From positions 1 through 38,985 of the forward strand of contig CALWPP010000013.1 of NCBI GenBank assembly GCA_944383455.1: a DNA stretch of 38,985 bases. Reading direction: 5' to 3'. Origin of the DNA: an uncultured Peptostreptococcaceae bacterium. GTDB lineage: Bacteria > Bacillota > Clostridia > Peptostreptococcales > Peptostreptococcaceae. The notes below the pieces were generated by a model. That model was not told the origin of the DNA, ran no database searches, and saw only the letters and a program-made list of their open reading frames with translations. A program made the position numbers and the translations under genes. How positions within the stretch are numbered: the stretch's first letter is position 1; the number at the start of each line of letters is the position of its first letter. Below are positions 1 to 7,285 of the stretch, piece by piece.

Positions 1-38
1 TTTTTTAGATTTTTTCGTATCTCTTAAGGACAGGTATT

Positions 39-67
39 AATATACTACATAAAAAAAATTAAGTCAA
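39..67 (-). promoter_or_regulatory. Sigma-A type promoter reading out of the left edge
   Basis: Read on the minus strand there is TTGACT at 67-62, a 17-base spacer, and TATATT at 44-39. Both hexamers match the vegetative consensus in 5 of 6 positions. Transcription would start near position 32 and leave the window, so the gene served is not visible. The first 38 bases contain no recognisable coding start. Confidence 0.6.
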
Positions 68-173
68 CACTTTTTTATTTATTTTTTATAATTTTTTCTT
101 TTTGAATAATTTATAATTTTAATTCAAATAATAAATTCAAATATAAGATAGTAAAAAAGGAGGCATTAGTTTT

Positions 174-359
174 ATGTCTGACTTTAACTTTATAAAAAAT
201 CTGTATGAAGATGGATATAGATGTATTTACTATGATACTTCTCAAAATAATCCTAAAATATATCTAAAAAACTTTGATAGTGAACATTCTAGGGTTGTAG
301 AACTTAGTGATGAGAATCAGTTTTCAGAGTTTAAAAATTATATTGATGAACTAAAATAA
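174..359 (+). CDS. Small hypothetical protein, 61 aa
   Basis: A short acidic, tyrosine-rich soluble protein with no signal peptide, membrane segment or cysteine. The start is supported by a GGAGG ten bases upstream of the ATG, and the frame ends just before a strong hairpin terminator (358-384). I do not recognise a family. The clear ribosome binding site and terminator argue that it is a real gene, not a chance frame. The intergenic region upstream (68-173) is extremely AT-rich; no convincing promoter for it could be chosen there. Confidence 0.65.
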   Translation: MSDFNFIKNLYEDGYRCIYYDTSQNNPKIYLKNFDSEHSRVVELSDENQFSEFKNYIDELK

Positions 360-384
360 AAATAGGAGACTATCTCCTATTTTT
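358..384. terminator. Bidirectional terminator between converging small genes
   Basis: Arms at 358-369 and 373-384 are perfectly complementary over 12 bp with a three-base loop; the arms begin with A-runs and end with T-runs, so the hairpin has a U-tract in both directions. It overlaps the stop codons of the + gene ending at 359 and the - gene ending at 383. Confidence 0.85.
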
Positions 385-508
385 ATTTGCTTATTATGAC
401 TTTTTTTATAAGTTCTAAAAGTTCTTTTCTATCTAATATGTTATTTTCTTTATTCTTTTTTTCTCTATATTCCGTCAAGTTAACAACTTTTGTTTTAGAT
501 TTTTCCAT
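383..508 (-). CDS. Small basic hypothetical protein, 41 aa
   Basis: Reading the minus strand, an ATG at 508-506 opens a 41-codon frame beginning MEKSKTKVVNLTEYREKK and ending in a short amphipathic LLELIKKVI segment. A GAGGAAG lies about 7 bases upstream of the ATG. The protein is highly charged (Lys/Glu rich), without Cys or membrane segments. The frame is closed by the bidirectional terminator at 358-384. It lies downstream of the S41 protease gene (gap about 100 bases without a clear terminator), so it may be co-transcribed with it. The family is not recognised; a longer open frame on the opposite strand here is a shadow. Confidence 0.6.
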   Translation of the reverse strand: MEKSKTKVVNLTEYREKKNKENNILDRKELLELIKKVIISK

Positions 509-606
509 AAAATCACTTCCTCATTTTATTAACTTATTTTCTTTATTAACTATAATTCTACAAATTTTATTATTTACCTTCTAAAAATTGTAGTTTTTGT
601 CGTTTT

Positions 607-1749
607 TTAGTTTATTTGTTTTTTTATCCAGTCAATAGCTACACCTAATTGTTTATTTTCATCAGTTTCTTCTATTGTAGGCTTTATCCCTTTCTCATTT
701 ATATAATTTCCACTAGGAGTATAGTATTGAGATGTTGTTAATTTGTATCCTGTTCCATCTTTTAGTTCTCGAAGACTTTGCACAAGTCCCTTACCAAAAG
801 TCGTTGTTCCAACAGATATACCTGCTTTATTATCAACTATTGCTCCTGTTAATATTTCTGATGCTGATGCACTTGATTCGTTAGTTAAAACTGCTATTGG
901 TACATTTATTTTATTTTTATCTGATTTTAAGTACTCAGTATTTCCTTTGTTATCTTTAGTATAAACAATAGTTCCTTCTCCTATAAGTGTATCTACTATA
1001 TTTTTACAAACATCTAAAAGACCACCTGGATTGTCTCTAACATCTATTATAAGTCCACTTATATTTGATAAGTCATTTAGTGCTATTTTAAAGTCATCAT
1101 AAGTATTTTCGTTAAAAGATGTTATTTTTATGTACCCTATATTGTCTTCTAATTTTTCGTGACTAACTGTATGAGTTACTATTTCTTCTCTTGAAACTTT
1201 AACATCAATTATTTCTTCGCCTCTTTTTATAGTTAATTCTACTTTTGTACCTTCTTTACCTTTTATCATACTTATAGCTTTATCTACATCTTTTGCAGAA
1301 ACTACAGTTCCATTAACTTTTAGTATCTTGTCTCCCGCTAAAATTCCTGCTTTTTGAGCTGGAGACTCTTCAATTGGCGAAATAACTGTTATTTCATCAT
1401 TTTCATTTGGACTCAAATAAACTCCAATACCAACAAATGCACCAGTGGTTTGCTCTTTTATTTTAGTAAATTCCTCTTTTGTATAATATTGTGAGTATGG
1501 GTCATCAAGACCATAAAACATCCCCTTTATGGCTCCATCCACTAAACTTTCATCTGATACATCTTTATAAAAATCTTCTTTCACTAACTGTTCAAGACCT
1601 AACATTTTGTTATATTTTTTATAGATTTCGTATGTATCTTTAGATATTACAACTTTATTTCCAAGTGCTATTTGAAGTGTTGATGTTAAGATTGCTGTAC
1701 CAATTACTAAGACTACTCCATATGCTACTGCTCTTTTTTTTGATATCAT
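607..1749 (-). CDS. ctpB: Carboxyl-terminal processing protease (S41 family, PDZ)
   Basis: A 380-residue membrane-anchored serine protease of the CtpA/CtpB (C-terminal processing, Prc-like) family. Visible are an N-terminal hydrophobic anchor at about residues 7-29, a PDZ domain around 100-180 (GIGVYLSPNE, SPAQKAGILAGDKIL), and the S41 catalytic domain from about 190. The Ser/Lys dyad is seen as Ser295 in SSASASEIL and Lys320 in TTFGKGLVQ, with the usual spacing of 25 residues. The start ATG is preceded by AAAGGAG. In the family these enzymes cut unstructured protein tails outside the membrane; in Bacillus CtpB acts in sporulation signalling, but that role cannot be read from this sequence. 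The gene stands alone; a -10-like TATAAT lies at 1785-1780 with a poor -35. The symbol is by family resemblance and could equally be ctpA. Confidence 0.9.
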   Translation of the reverse strand: MISKKRAVAYGVVLVIGTAILTSTLQIALGNKVVISKDTYEIYKKYNKMLGLEQLVKEDFYKDVSDESLVDGAIKGMFYGLDDPYSQYYTKEEFTKIKEQTTGAFVGIGVYLSPNENDEITVISPIEESPAQKAGILAGDKILKVNGTVVSAKDVDKAISMIKGKEGTKVELTIKRGEEIIDVKVSREEIVTHTVSHEKLEDNIGYIKITSFNENTYDDFKIALNDLSNISGLIIDVRDNPGGLLDVCKNIVDTLIGEGTIVYTKDNKGNTEYLKSDKNKINVPIAVLTNESSASASEILTGAIVDNKAGISVGTTTFGKGLVQSLRELKDGTGYKLTTSQYYTPSGNYINEKGIKPTIEETDENKQLGVAIDWIKKQIN

Positions 1750-1856
1750 AAATTTCTCCTTTTTATTATCCTTAGTTATATTATATGGTTTTATATGTAT
1801 TTTATTACAATTTGTCCATTTATTATATTATATCATAAGTAAAATTACATAAAAAA

Positions 1857-1882
1857 TGATTCCTGAAAAACTTCAGAAATCA
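1857..1882 (-). terminator. Terminator of the siderophore-uptake/MATE operon
   Basis: Arms 1857-1867 and 1872-1882 pair over 11 bp with one G-U wobble; on the minus strand the hairpin is followed by six Ts. It lies immediately after the MATE stop codon. Confidence 0.85.
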
Positions 1883-1883
1883 C

Positions 1884-3236
1884 TTAATCATTTAAATTGT
1901 AATTATCTTTTTTAAAATCTTTAATTAAAAATAATAAAACTATAATCATAGATAGAAAATCTGCTGTTGGTTGAGATGCCCAAACACCAGTTAATCCAAA
2001 TACTCTTGGTAAAGTTAAAATAAATGGTATAAATATTATAACTTGTCTTAGTAAACTAAGTATCATCGATAATTTAGCACGCCCAATTGACTGAAAGTAA
2101 ACTGTTCCTAAAACTGATATTCCTATAGTTGGGAGCATTGATAAATAAATTGATATTCCATTACTAGATATACTTTGTAGATTTTTATCTTTTGTAAATA
2201 CTTCAATTAATTGACTCTTAAATAAAAGTATAAATACTAGTCCAAAACCTAACAAAATACTTGAATATACCATAGCCATAAACAATGTTTTTCTTGAACG
2301 ATTGTAAAGTTTTGCTCCATAATTATAAGCAATTATAGTTTGCATACCTTGACTTATTCCATATACAGGCATTAAAAATAATAAACTTACAGAGGTTATA
2401 ACAGTCATTGCACCTATAGTTAAATCTCCACCATAACTTTTTAGGATATTATTAGTTAATAAATGTATAAAACCTGATGCAAGTTCCATAAAAAACGGAG
2501 TTAAAGCTATTAGTGTGATAGCTTTTAAGATTTTAAACTCAACTTTTATATTCTTAAGTTTTAGCTTTATGTTTGATTTTCCTAATGTAAAATAGTGTAA
2601 AGACCAAGCAAACACTATAAATTGACATATAATAGTTCCAAGTGCTGCTCCTTTTATTCCCATATTAAACCCAAAAATTAATATAGGGTCTAGTATAATA
2701 TTTAAAATACAACATATTATCATCATATTTCCTGCAAATTTTGGATTACCTTGAGCTCTTATTGCATTGTTCATAGCAAACCCCGGTAAATTATAAATCG
2801 CACCCATTACTATTATATTTATATAATCTAACGAATAACTTATAGTATTTTTACTTGCTCCAAATAAATATAATATATCCTCTATAAAAAAGAAACAAAC
2901 AATATAAAGAATAAGTGCTACTATTATTTCAAGTAACATAGTAGTTCCTAATACTTTTTCAGCTTCTTCTTTATTATTTTCTCCAAGTTTTATAGCTATA
3001 TTGGTACTTCCTCCAACTGCTATTGCAACACAAAATGCACCAAGTATAGTCATAAATGGCATTGTAACTCCTATTCCAGATATTGCTAATGGACCAACAT
3101 CTTTTATGGACCCTACAAATATTCTATCCACAGTATTATAAAGTGATGTTATCATCATAGCAAGTATTGAAGGTATAGAATACTTTATTAATAAATATCC
3201 AATACTTTTTTCTTTTAATTCATTCTGACCACTCAT
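1884..3236 (-). CDS. MATE family multidrug/Na+ antiporter
   Basis: A 450-residue integral membrane protein with about 12 hydrophobic segments and the two-fold repeat typical of MATE exporters (MatE domains at about 15-175 and 235-400). Motifs such as PSILAMMITSLYNTVDRIFVG at the N terminus mark the DinF/NorM-like branch. The frame can be opened with a TTG twelve bases earlier, but the ATG at 3236 has GAGGA five bases upstream, so I use it. It follows the iron-transport ATPase by only a few bases and has no visible promoter of its own, so it is the last gene of the siderophore operon. MATE proteins export cationic drugs or metabolites with Na+ or H+; the substrate here is unknown, and the siderophore context is only a hint. 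Confidence 0.9.
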   Translation of the reverse strand: MSGQNELKEKSIGYLLIKYSIPSILAMMITSLYNTVDRIFVGSIKDVGPLAISGIGVTMPFMTILGAFCVAIAVGGSTNIAIKLGENNKEEAEKVLGTTMLLEIIVALILYIVCFFFIEDILYLFGASKNTISYSLDYINIIVMGAIYNLPGFAMNNAIRAQGNPKFAGNMMIICCILNIILDPILIFGFNMGIKGAALGTIICQFIVFAWSLHYFTLGKSNIKLKLKNIKVEFKILKAITLIALTPFFMELASGFIHLLTNNILKSYGGDLTIGAMTVITSVSLLFLMPVYGISQGMQTIIAYNYGAKLYNRSRKTLFMAMVYSSILLGFGLVFILLFKSQLIEVFTKDKNLQSISSNGISIYLSMLPTIGISVLGTVYFQSIGRAKLSMILSLLRQVIIFIPFILTLPRVFGLTGVWASQPTADFLSMIIVLLFLIKDFKKDNYNLND

Positions 3237-3250
3237 AAATGTCCTCAAGT

Positions 3251-4036
3251 CTAAAGTACCATATCATAAGTTATACATACAGGTTTATTGTGTCTTGGGT
3301 CTTTTGTTATTTCTGCGTCTATATTAAAAAGTTCTTTTAAATTTTCTTTAGTCATAACTTCTTCTGCACTCCCTTGACATACTAATTTTCCTTTTTTTAT
3401 TCCTATCATATTATCTGCAAATCTAGCTGCATTATTAAGTTCGTGTATAACCATAACTATTGTGGTACCTTGTTTTTTATTAAGTTCTTCAAGTAAATTA
3501 AGTACTTCTAATTGATGTGCTAAATCTAAATAAGTTGTAGGCTCATCAAGTATAAGTATTTCAGTTTGTTGTGCTAGTGCCATTGCTATCCAAGCCCTTT
3601 GTCTTTGACCTCCAGATAAAGCTTCTATTGGTCTTTCTCTAAACTCTTCTATACAAGTTGATTTTAACGCCCAAGTAACAACATCTTTATCTTTGTCAGT
3701 TAGTTTTGCAAATCCCTTTTGATGAGGAAATCTTCCATAAGATATTAATTCCTCAACTGTAAGTCCTGATGGTGCCTGAGGGCTTTGAGGTAAAACCGCC
3801 ATAGATTTTGCTAAATCTTTTGTATTTTGTTCTTTTATATTTTTGTCATTTATATATATATCACCACTTTTTGGCTCTATAATTCTTGCAATAGTTTTTA
3901 GTATTGTAGATTTACCACAACCATTAGAACCTATTATTGTAGTTATTTTCCCCTTTGGTATATCTAAATTTAAATCCTTTACTATATCTAAGTTTCCATA
4001 AGAAATATTTAAATTTCTAACACTTATACAATTCAT
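3251..4036 (-). CDS. Iron-siderophore ABC transporter ATP-binding protein
   Basis: A 261-residue FecE/FhuC-type ATPase that energises the two permeases encoded just upstream. Walker A is GSNGCGKST (about residues 37-45), the signature LSGGQRQR (about 140), Walker B ILILDEPTTYLD, and the switch histidine VIHELNNAARFAD is present. FecE-family members carry this HELN/DLN pattern after Walker B. The ATG has AAAGGAG nine bases upstream. The stop lies 15 bases before the MATE ATG, whose Shine-Dalgarno is in the gap. Iron/siderophore rather than cobalamin is inferred from the binding protein. Confidence 0.93.
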   Translation of the reverse strand: MNCISVRNLNISYGNLDIVKDLNLDIPKGKITTIIGSNGCGKSTILKTIARIIEPKSGDIYINDKNIKEQNTKDLAKSMAVLPQSPQAPSGLTVEELISYGRFPHQKGFAKLTDKDKDVVTWALKSTCIEEFRERPIEALSGGQRQRAWIAMALAQQTEILILDEPTTYLDLAHQLEVLNLLEELNKKQGTTIVMVIHELNNAARFADNMIGIKKGKLVCQGSAEEVMTKENLKELFNIDAEITKDPRHNKPVCITYDMVL

Positions 4037-4065
4037 AAATTTAAGCTCCTTTTATATTTTAATAT

Positions 4066-5082
4066 TTACTCTGATAAAATTAAGTAAATAAAATATGGAA
4101 CACCTATTACCGAAATAACTATACCAACAGGAATTTCCATAGGTGCTATTAAATTTCTAGCTATAGTATCTCCAATAAGTAATATTAAAGCACCAACAAG
4201 AGCAGAAGTTGGTATTAATCTTTTATGTTCAGGTCCTACTAACTTTCTTGCTATATGAGGAGCAATAAGACCTAAAAATGCTATACTACCTGCAAATGCG
4301 GTTGATACTCCTGCTAATATAACAGAATATGTTAACAATTTTCTTCTTTCTCTTTCAACATTAACCCCAAGTCCTATTGAAAGTTCATCTCCAAGATTTA
4401 ATACATCTAAGTACCTATGATTATAAATCAATAAAAAGACTAACACAACTACAAATGGTAATAAAGCTAAAACGTGCTTCCAACTAGAACCCCATATACT
4501 ACCATTAGTCCAAGCCATTACTCTATTAAACTCTTGTGTTGTAAATTTTAGTTGAAATATTATAAGTAAAGATGTAAATGCTATATTTATACCTATACCT
4601 ATTAATAAAAGTCTTGACGAGTTTATACCATTTTTATAAGAAAGTAAATAAATTAAAAATGCACCAAATATAGCCCCACTAAGTGCTACTAGTGGCATTG
4701 TAAATATAGTTAAATCACTTATCCCCTCATATACATTACCATTCATCAAAAATATATAAACAACAACAAATAACGCAGAACCAGAATTTATACCTAATAT
4801 ACCAGAATCTACTAAATCATTTCTAGTTACACCTTGAAGTATAGCTCCTGATATAGCTAATGACACTCCTACTAATATACCCACCAAAATTCTTGGTAAT
4901 CTTAAATCAAATATTGCTATTTCGTGACTTTTTGAGCCTTGTCCTAGTAATGTATTTATAACGTCAACTGGACTTATGGCTAAAGAACCTGTATTTAAAC
5001 TTATCAAAAATGTAGCAAATATCATTAATACTAACATACTTGTTACTACAAAAAACTTTTTATTTTTGTCTATTTTTATCAT
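4066..5082 (-). CDS. FecCD-type siderophore ABC permease, second subunit
   Basis: A 338-residue permease of the FecCD/BtuC family with about ten transmembrane segments; typical motifs are RLPRILVGILVGVSLAISGAILQGVTRNDLVDSGILGINSG and the ATPase-coupling region GFLGLIAPHIARKLVGPEHKR. Its ATG overlaps the stop codon of the preceding permease (ATGA, 4 bases), a sign of translational coupling. A similar length to its partner (338) suggests a heterodimer of paralogues. It acts in the cytoplasmic membrane with the ATPase encoded next. Confidence 0.93.
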   Translation of the reverse strand: MIKIDKNKKFFVVTSMLVLMIFATFLISLNTGSLAISPVDVINTLLGQGSKSHEIAIFDLRLPRILVGILVGVSLAISGAILQGVTRNDLVDSGILGINSGSALFVVVYIFLMNGNVYEGISDLTIFTMPLVALSGAIFGAFLIYLLSYKNGINSSRLLLIGIGINIAFTSLLIIFQLKFTTQEFNRVMAWTNGSIWGSSWKHVLALLPFVVVLVFLLIYNHRYLDVLNLGDELSIGLGVNVERERRKLLTYSVILAGVSTAFAGSIAFLGLIAPHIARKLVGPEHKRLIPTSALVGALILLIGDTIARNLIAPMEIPVGIVISVIGVPYFIYLILSE

Positions 5083-6095
5083 ATAGTCTTATCCTTTCTT
5101 ACAAGGTATACAAATATAGGAACTCCTAAAAGTGCTGTTAAAGAACCTATTGGCGTTTCGTATGGAGGATTAATCATTCTAGCTAAAATATCACTATAAA
5201 TGAGTAAAATAGAACCCAGTATCATAGAACAAGGTATTATATATCTATAATCAGACCCAACTATTCTTCTAACTATTTGTGGTACTATAAGACCTACAAA
5301 TAATATATTTCCAGATACTGAAACTGACGAACCAGTTAAAAGTATAACTATAAGTATACTAAAAAATCTTACTGAATTGGTTTTTTCTCCAAGCCCTATA
5401 GCAACTTCTTCTCCCAGACTTAAAATAGTTATTTTAGGTGCTATAATCATAGAAAAAATTAGAGCAATCCCTCCAACAAAAAATAATAACTTAACTCCTT
5501 CCCATTTAACGCCTAAAAGTCCTCCAGAAATCCAAAAAGTTAATTGTTGAGATAAATTAAAATACATAGCTATACCCATAGCTAAAGATATAAGTAATGT
5601 TCCAAGTGCCGTTCCTGAAAGTGCTAATTTAACAGTATCAAGCCTTTTTATCGACCTTGAACTTACAAAATAAACTAAAAGTCCACTTATACTAGCACCA
5701 AAAAAAGCAAACATCATAAGACTAAAACTATCTATAACTAAACCTTCAAATACTCTTTGAAGTACAAAAGAAACAGCTATCATAAATGTAGCACCTTGAG
5801 TTATACCCATTACAGATGGTTCTGCAATAGGATTTCTAGTAATCCCTTGCATTATAGCTCCTGATACTGCCAAAAATCCACCAACAAGCGCTGCACTTAT
5901 TGCTCTTGGAATTCTAACATCTCTTATAATTTTACTATCTACATCACTACTTTCTGAAAATATACTATGAATTATAAAAGAAAAATCTATATCCTTTGCT
6001 CCAAGTGACACAGATAACAATATACCAAATATTGTTATTATAATTCCGATTGTCATAAAAATATAAACCGAGCTTTTTCTATTTAAAGTGTTCAT
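5079..6095 (-). CDS. FecCD-type siderophore ABC permease, first subunit
   Basis: A 338-residue FecCD-family permease. Seen are RIPRAISAALVGGFLAVSGAIMQGITRNPIAEPSVMG near the N terminus and GLIVPQIVRRIVGSDYR in the coupling region. The start has AAGGAGG a few bases upstream. An inverted repeat with a U-tract lies between it and the binding-protein gene, so it may be expressed at a lower level than the binding protein. Paralogue of the following gene, with which it overlaps by 4 bases. Confidence 0.93.
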   Translation of the reverse strand: MNTLNRKSSVYIFMTIGIIITIFGILLSVSLGAKDIDFSFIIHSIFSESSDVDSKIIRDVRIPRAISAALVGGFLAVSGAIMQGITRNPIAEPSVMGITQGATFMIAVSFVLQRVFEGLVIDSFSLMMFAFFGASISGLLVYFVSSRSIKRLDTVKLALSGTALGTLLISLAMGIAMYFNLSQQLTFWISGGLLGVKWEGVKLLFFVGGIALIFSMIIAPKITILSLGEEVAIGLGEKTNSVRFFSILIVILLTGSSVSVSGNILFVGLIVPQIVRRIVGSDYRYIIPCSMILGSILLIYSDILARMINPPYETPIGSLTALLGVPIFVYLVRKDKTI

Positions 6096-6124
6096 TGTCC
6101 CTCCTTATATTATTTTTTAAATTA

Positions 6125-6166
6125 AAAAGTAGGTAATAAAGATTATATCTAATACCACCTACTTTT
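6125..6166 (-). terminator. Intercistronic hairpin (possible partial terminator)
   Basis: Arms 6125-6134 and 6157-6166 are complementary over 10 bp around a roughly 22-base loop; on the minus strand the hairpin ends in a run of five Ts, then AATTT. It lies between the binding-protein stop and the first permease start. In ABC operons such hairpins commonly stop part of transcription or protect the upstream message, giving more binding protein than permease; that role here is inferred. Confidence 0.5.
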
Positions 6167-6186
6167 CTAATATAATACACTATATA

Positions 6187-7128
6187 TTACTTTACAAGTT
6201 CATTTTTTAAAGAATCAAGTATTAATTCTCTACCAATTGGATTATAAGCTTGGCTAAAGTATGGACTTGCATCAAGTATTACTGCATTTCCTTCTTTTAC
6301 AGCTCTCATTTCTTTCCATACAGAGTTGTTTTCTAAATCTTTTTTATCTGATTCAGTAGCTATAACAAGTATATTGTCTGCATCTATTTCAGTTAATCCT
6401 TCTATAGTTACAGTTGGTAAAGTTATACTATCTTGCTTTGGCATATTTTCTGGTTGAGGTAGTCCCATATCATCTCTTAATACAGTTCCTATACCACCTT
6501 CTGTAAATACCATAAATTGACCAGCAGAAGCTAAAACAGTTAAGTAAGTTTCATCTTCTCCATTAGCTTTTTTTATTTCATCACCAATTTGTTTTGCTTT
6601 ATCATAATAACTATCTAACCACTTTTTAACCTCTTCTTCTTGACCAAATAAGCTAGCAACATCATTTAACTTAGCTTCCCAGTCATTAGAATTATCTTCT
6701 AGCATAACAACTGGTGCTATTTCTTTTAATTGGTCATATATTTTTTCTTGTCTTGGAGCCATTAATATTAAATCTGGCTCAAGAGAAAGTATAGCTTCTA
6801 TATCCATAGTATCCATCATTGAGTGACCTACTATTTTTGATTCACCTAGTTTATCTTCTATATATGAAGGTACTTTGTCAGTTTCGTAAGAATCAACATT
6901 TGCAGTTCCTACTGGAGTATGCCCAAGAAGTACTAACTCCTCACTACTTCCAGATATATCAACTATTCTTTGAGGATCTGCTGGTATTTCAACTTCTCCT
7001 TTTACTGATTGAACTACTTTAGTCTCAACAGTTGCTTCTTCTTTAGTATCAGAACTACTACACCCTGTAACCATTCCAAGTGTAAGTATTGTAAGCCCTA
7101 ATATACTTAATGTCTTTAATCTTTTCAC
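6187..7128 (-). CDS. Iron-siderophore substrate-binding lipoprotein
   Basis: A 313-residue FecB/FhuD-type binding protein (helical-backbone, periplasmic-binding class III). It has a lipoprotein signal peptide with lipobox VTGC, so Cys23 would be the lipidated residue, followed by a Ser/Thr/Glu linker. The frame can be opened five codons earlier with ATG, but that ATG sits inside the sequence that forms the Shine-Dalgarno (GGGAGG); the GTG at 7128 lies at the right distance and gives a normal Lys-Arg signal peptide start (MKRLKTLS). First gene of a five-gene uptake operon with its own promoter at 7183-7212. The exact siderophore cannot be read from the sequence. Confidence 0.92.
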   Translation of the reverse strand: MKRLKTLSILGLTILTLGMVTGCSSSDTKEEATVETKVVQSVKGEVEIPADPQRIVDISGSSEELVLLGHTPVGTANVDSYETDKVPSYIEDKLGESKIVGHSMMDTMDIEAILSLEPDLILMAPRQEKIYDQLKEIAPVVMLEDNSNDWEAKLNDVASLFGQEEEVKKWLDSYYDKAKQIGDEIKKANGEDETYLTVLASAGQFMVFTEGGIGTVLRDDMGLPQPENMPKQDSITLPTVTIEGLTEIDADNILVIATESDKKDLENNSVWKEMRAVKEGNAVILDASPYFSQAYNPIGRELILDSLKNELVK

Positions 7129-7167
7129 GTAATTTCCTCCCATTTATATAAAACAAATATTTATTTC

Positions 7168-7183
7168 TAATTAATATTAATTA
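7168..7183. promoter_or_regulatory. 16-bp palindrome at the siderophore operon promoter (candidate iron-repressor site)
   Basis: TAATTAATATTAATTA is a perfect palindrome directly after the -10 hexamer of the operon promoter, where a repressor would block transcription. Fur boxes are AT-rich palindromes of about 19 bp; the match to the classical GATAATGATAATCATTATC pattern is only partial, and such palindromes arise easily in AT-rich DNA. The assignment to Fur is inference from the operon's function. Confidence 0.35.
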
Positions 7184-7212
7184 TTATATAATATATATAC
7201 TTATATAGTCAA
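7183..7212 (-). promoter_or_regulatory. Promoter of the siderophore-uptake operon
   Basis: TTGACT at 7212-7207, 18-base spacer, perfect TATAAT at 7188-7183 on the minus strand. The expected start near 7176 gives a leader of about 50 bases to the GTG start of the binding protein. Confidence 0.65.
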
Positions 7213-7241
7213 TATTTTTAAATAATTCTTGTTATAAAAAT

Positions 7242-7270
7242 AAAAAGTATGGATATTTTCCATACTTTTT
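7242..7270 (-). terminator. Terminator of the NCS2 permease gene
   Basis: Arms 7242-7253 and 7259-7270 are perfectly complementary over 12 bp with a five-base loop, and are followed on the minus strand by a T-rich stretch. It lies 16 bases beyond the permease stop codon. Confidence 0.8.
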
Positions 7271-7285
7271 ATAAAATATATTTAA

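Noticed and set aside
387..584. Open frame on + encoding a hydrophobic 65-residue peptide
   Set aside because: It is antisense to the 41-residue minus-strand gene, has no ribosome binding site, and its Phe/Leu richness is what an AT-rich Lys/Glu-coding strand gives in reverse.
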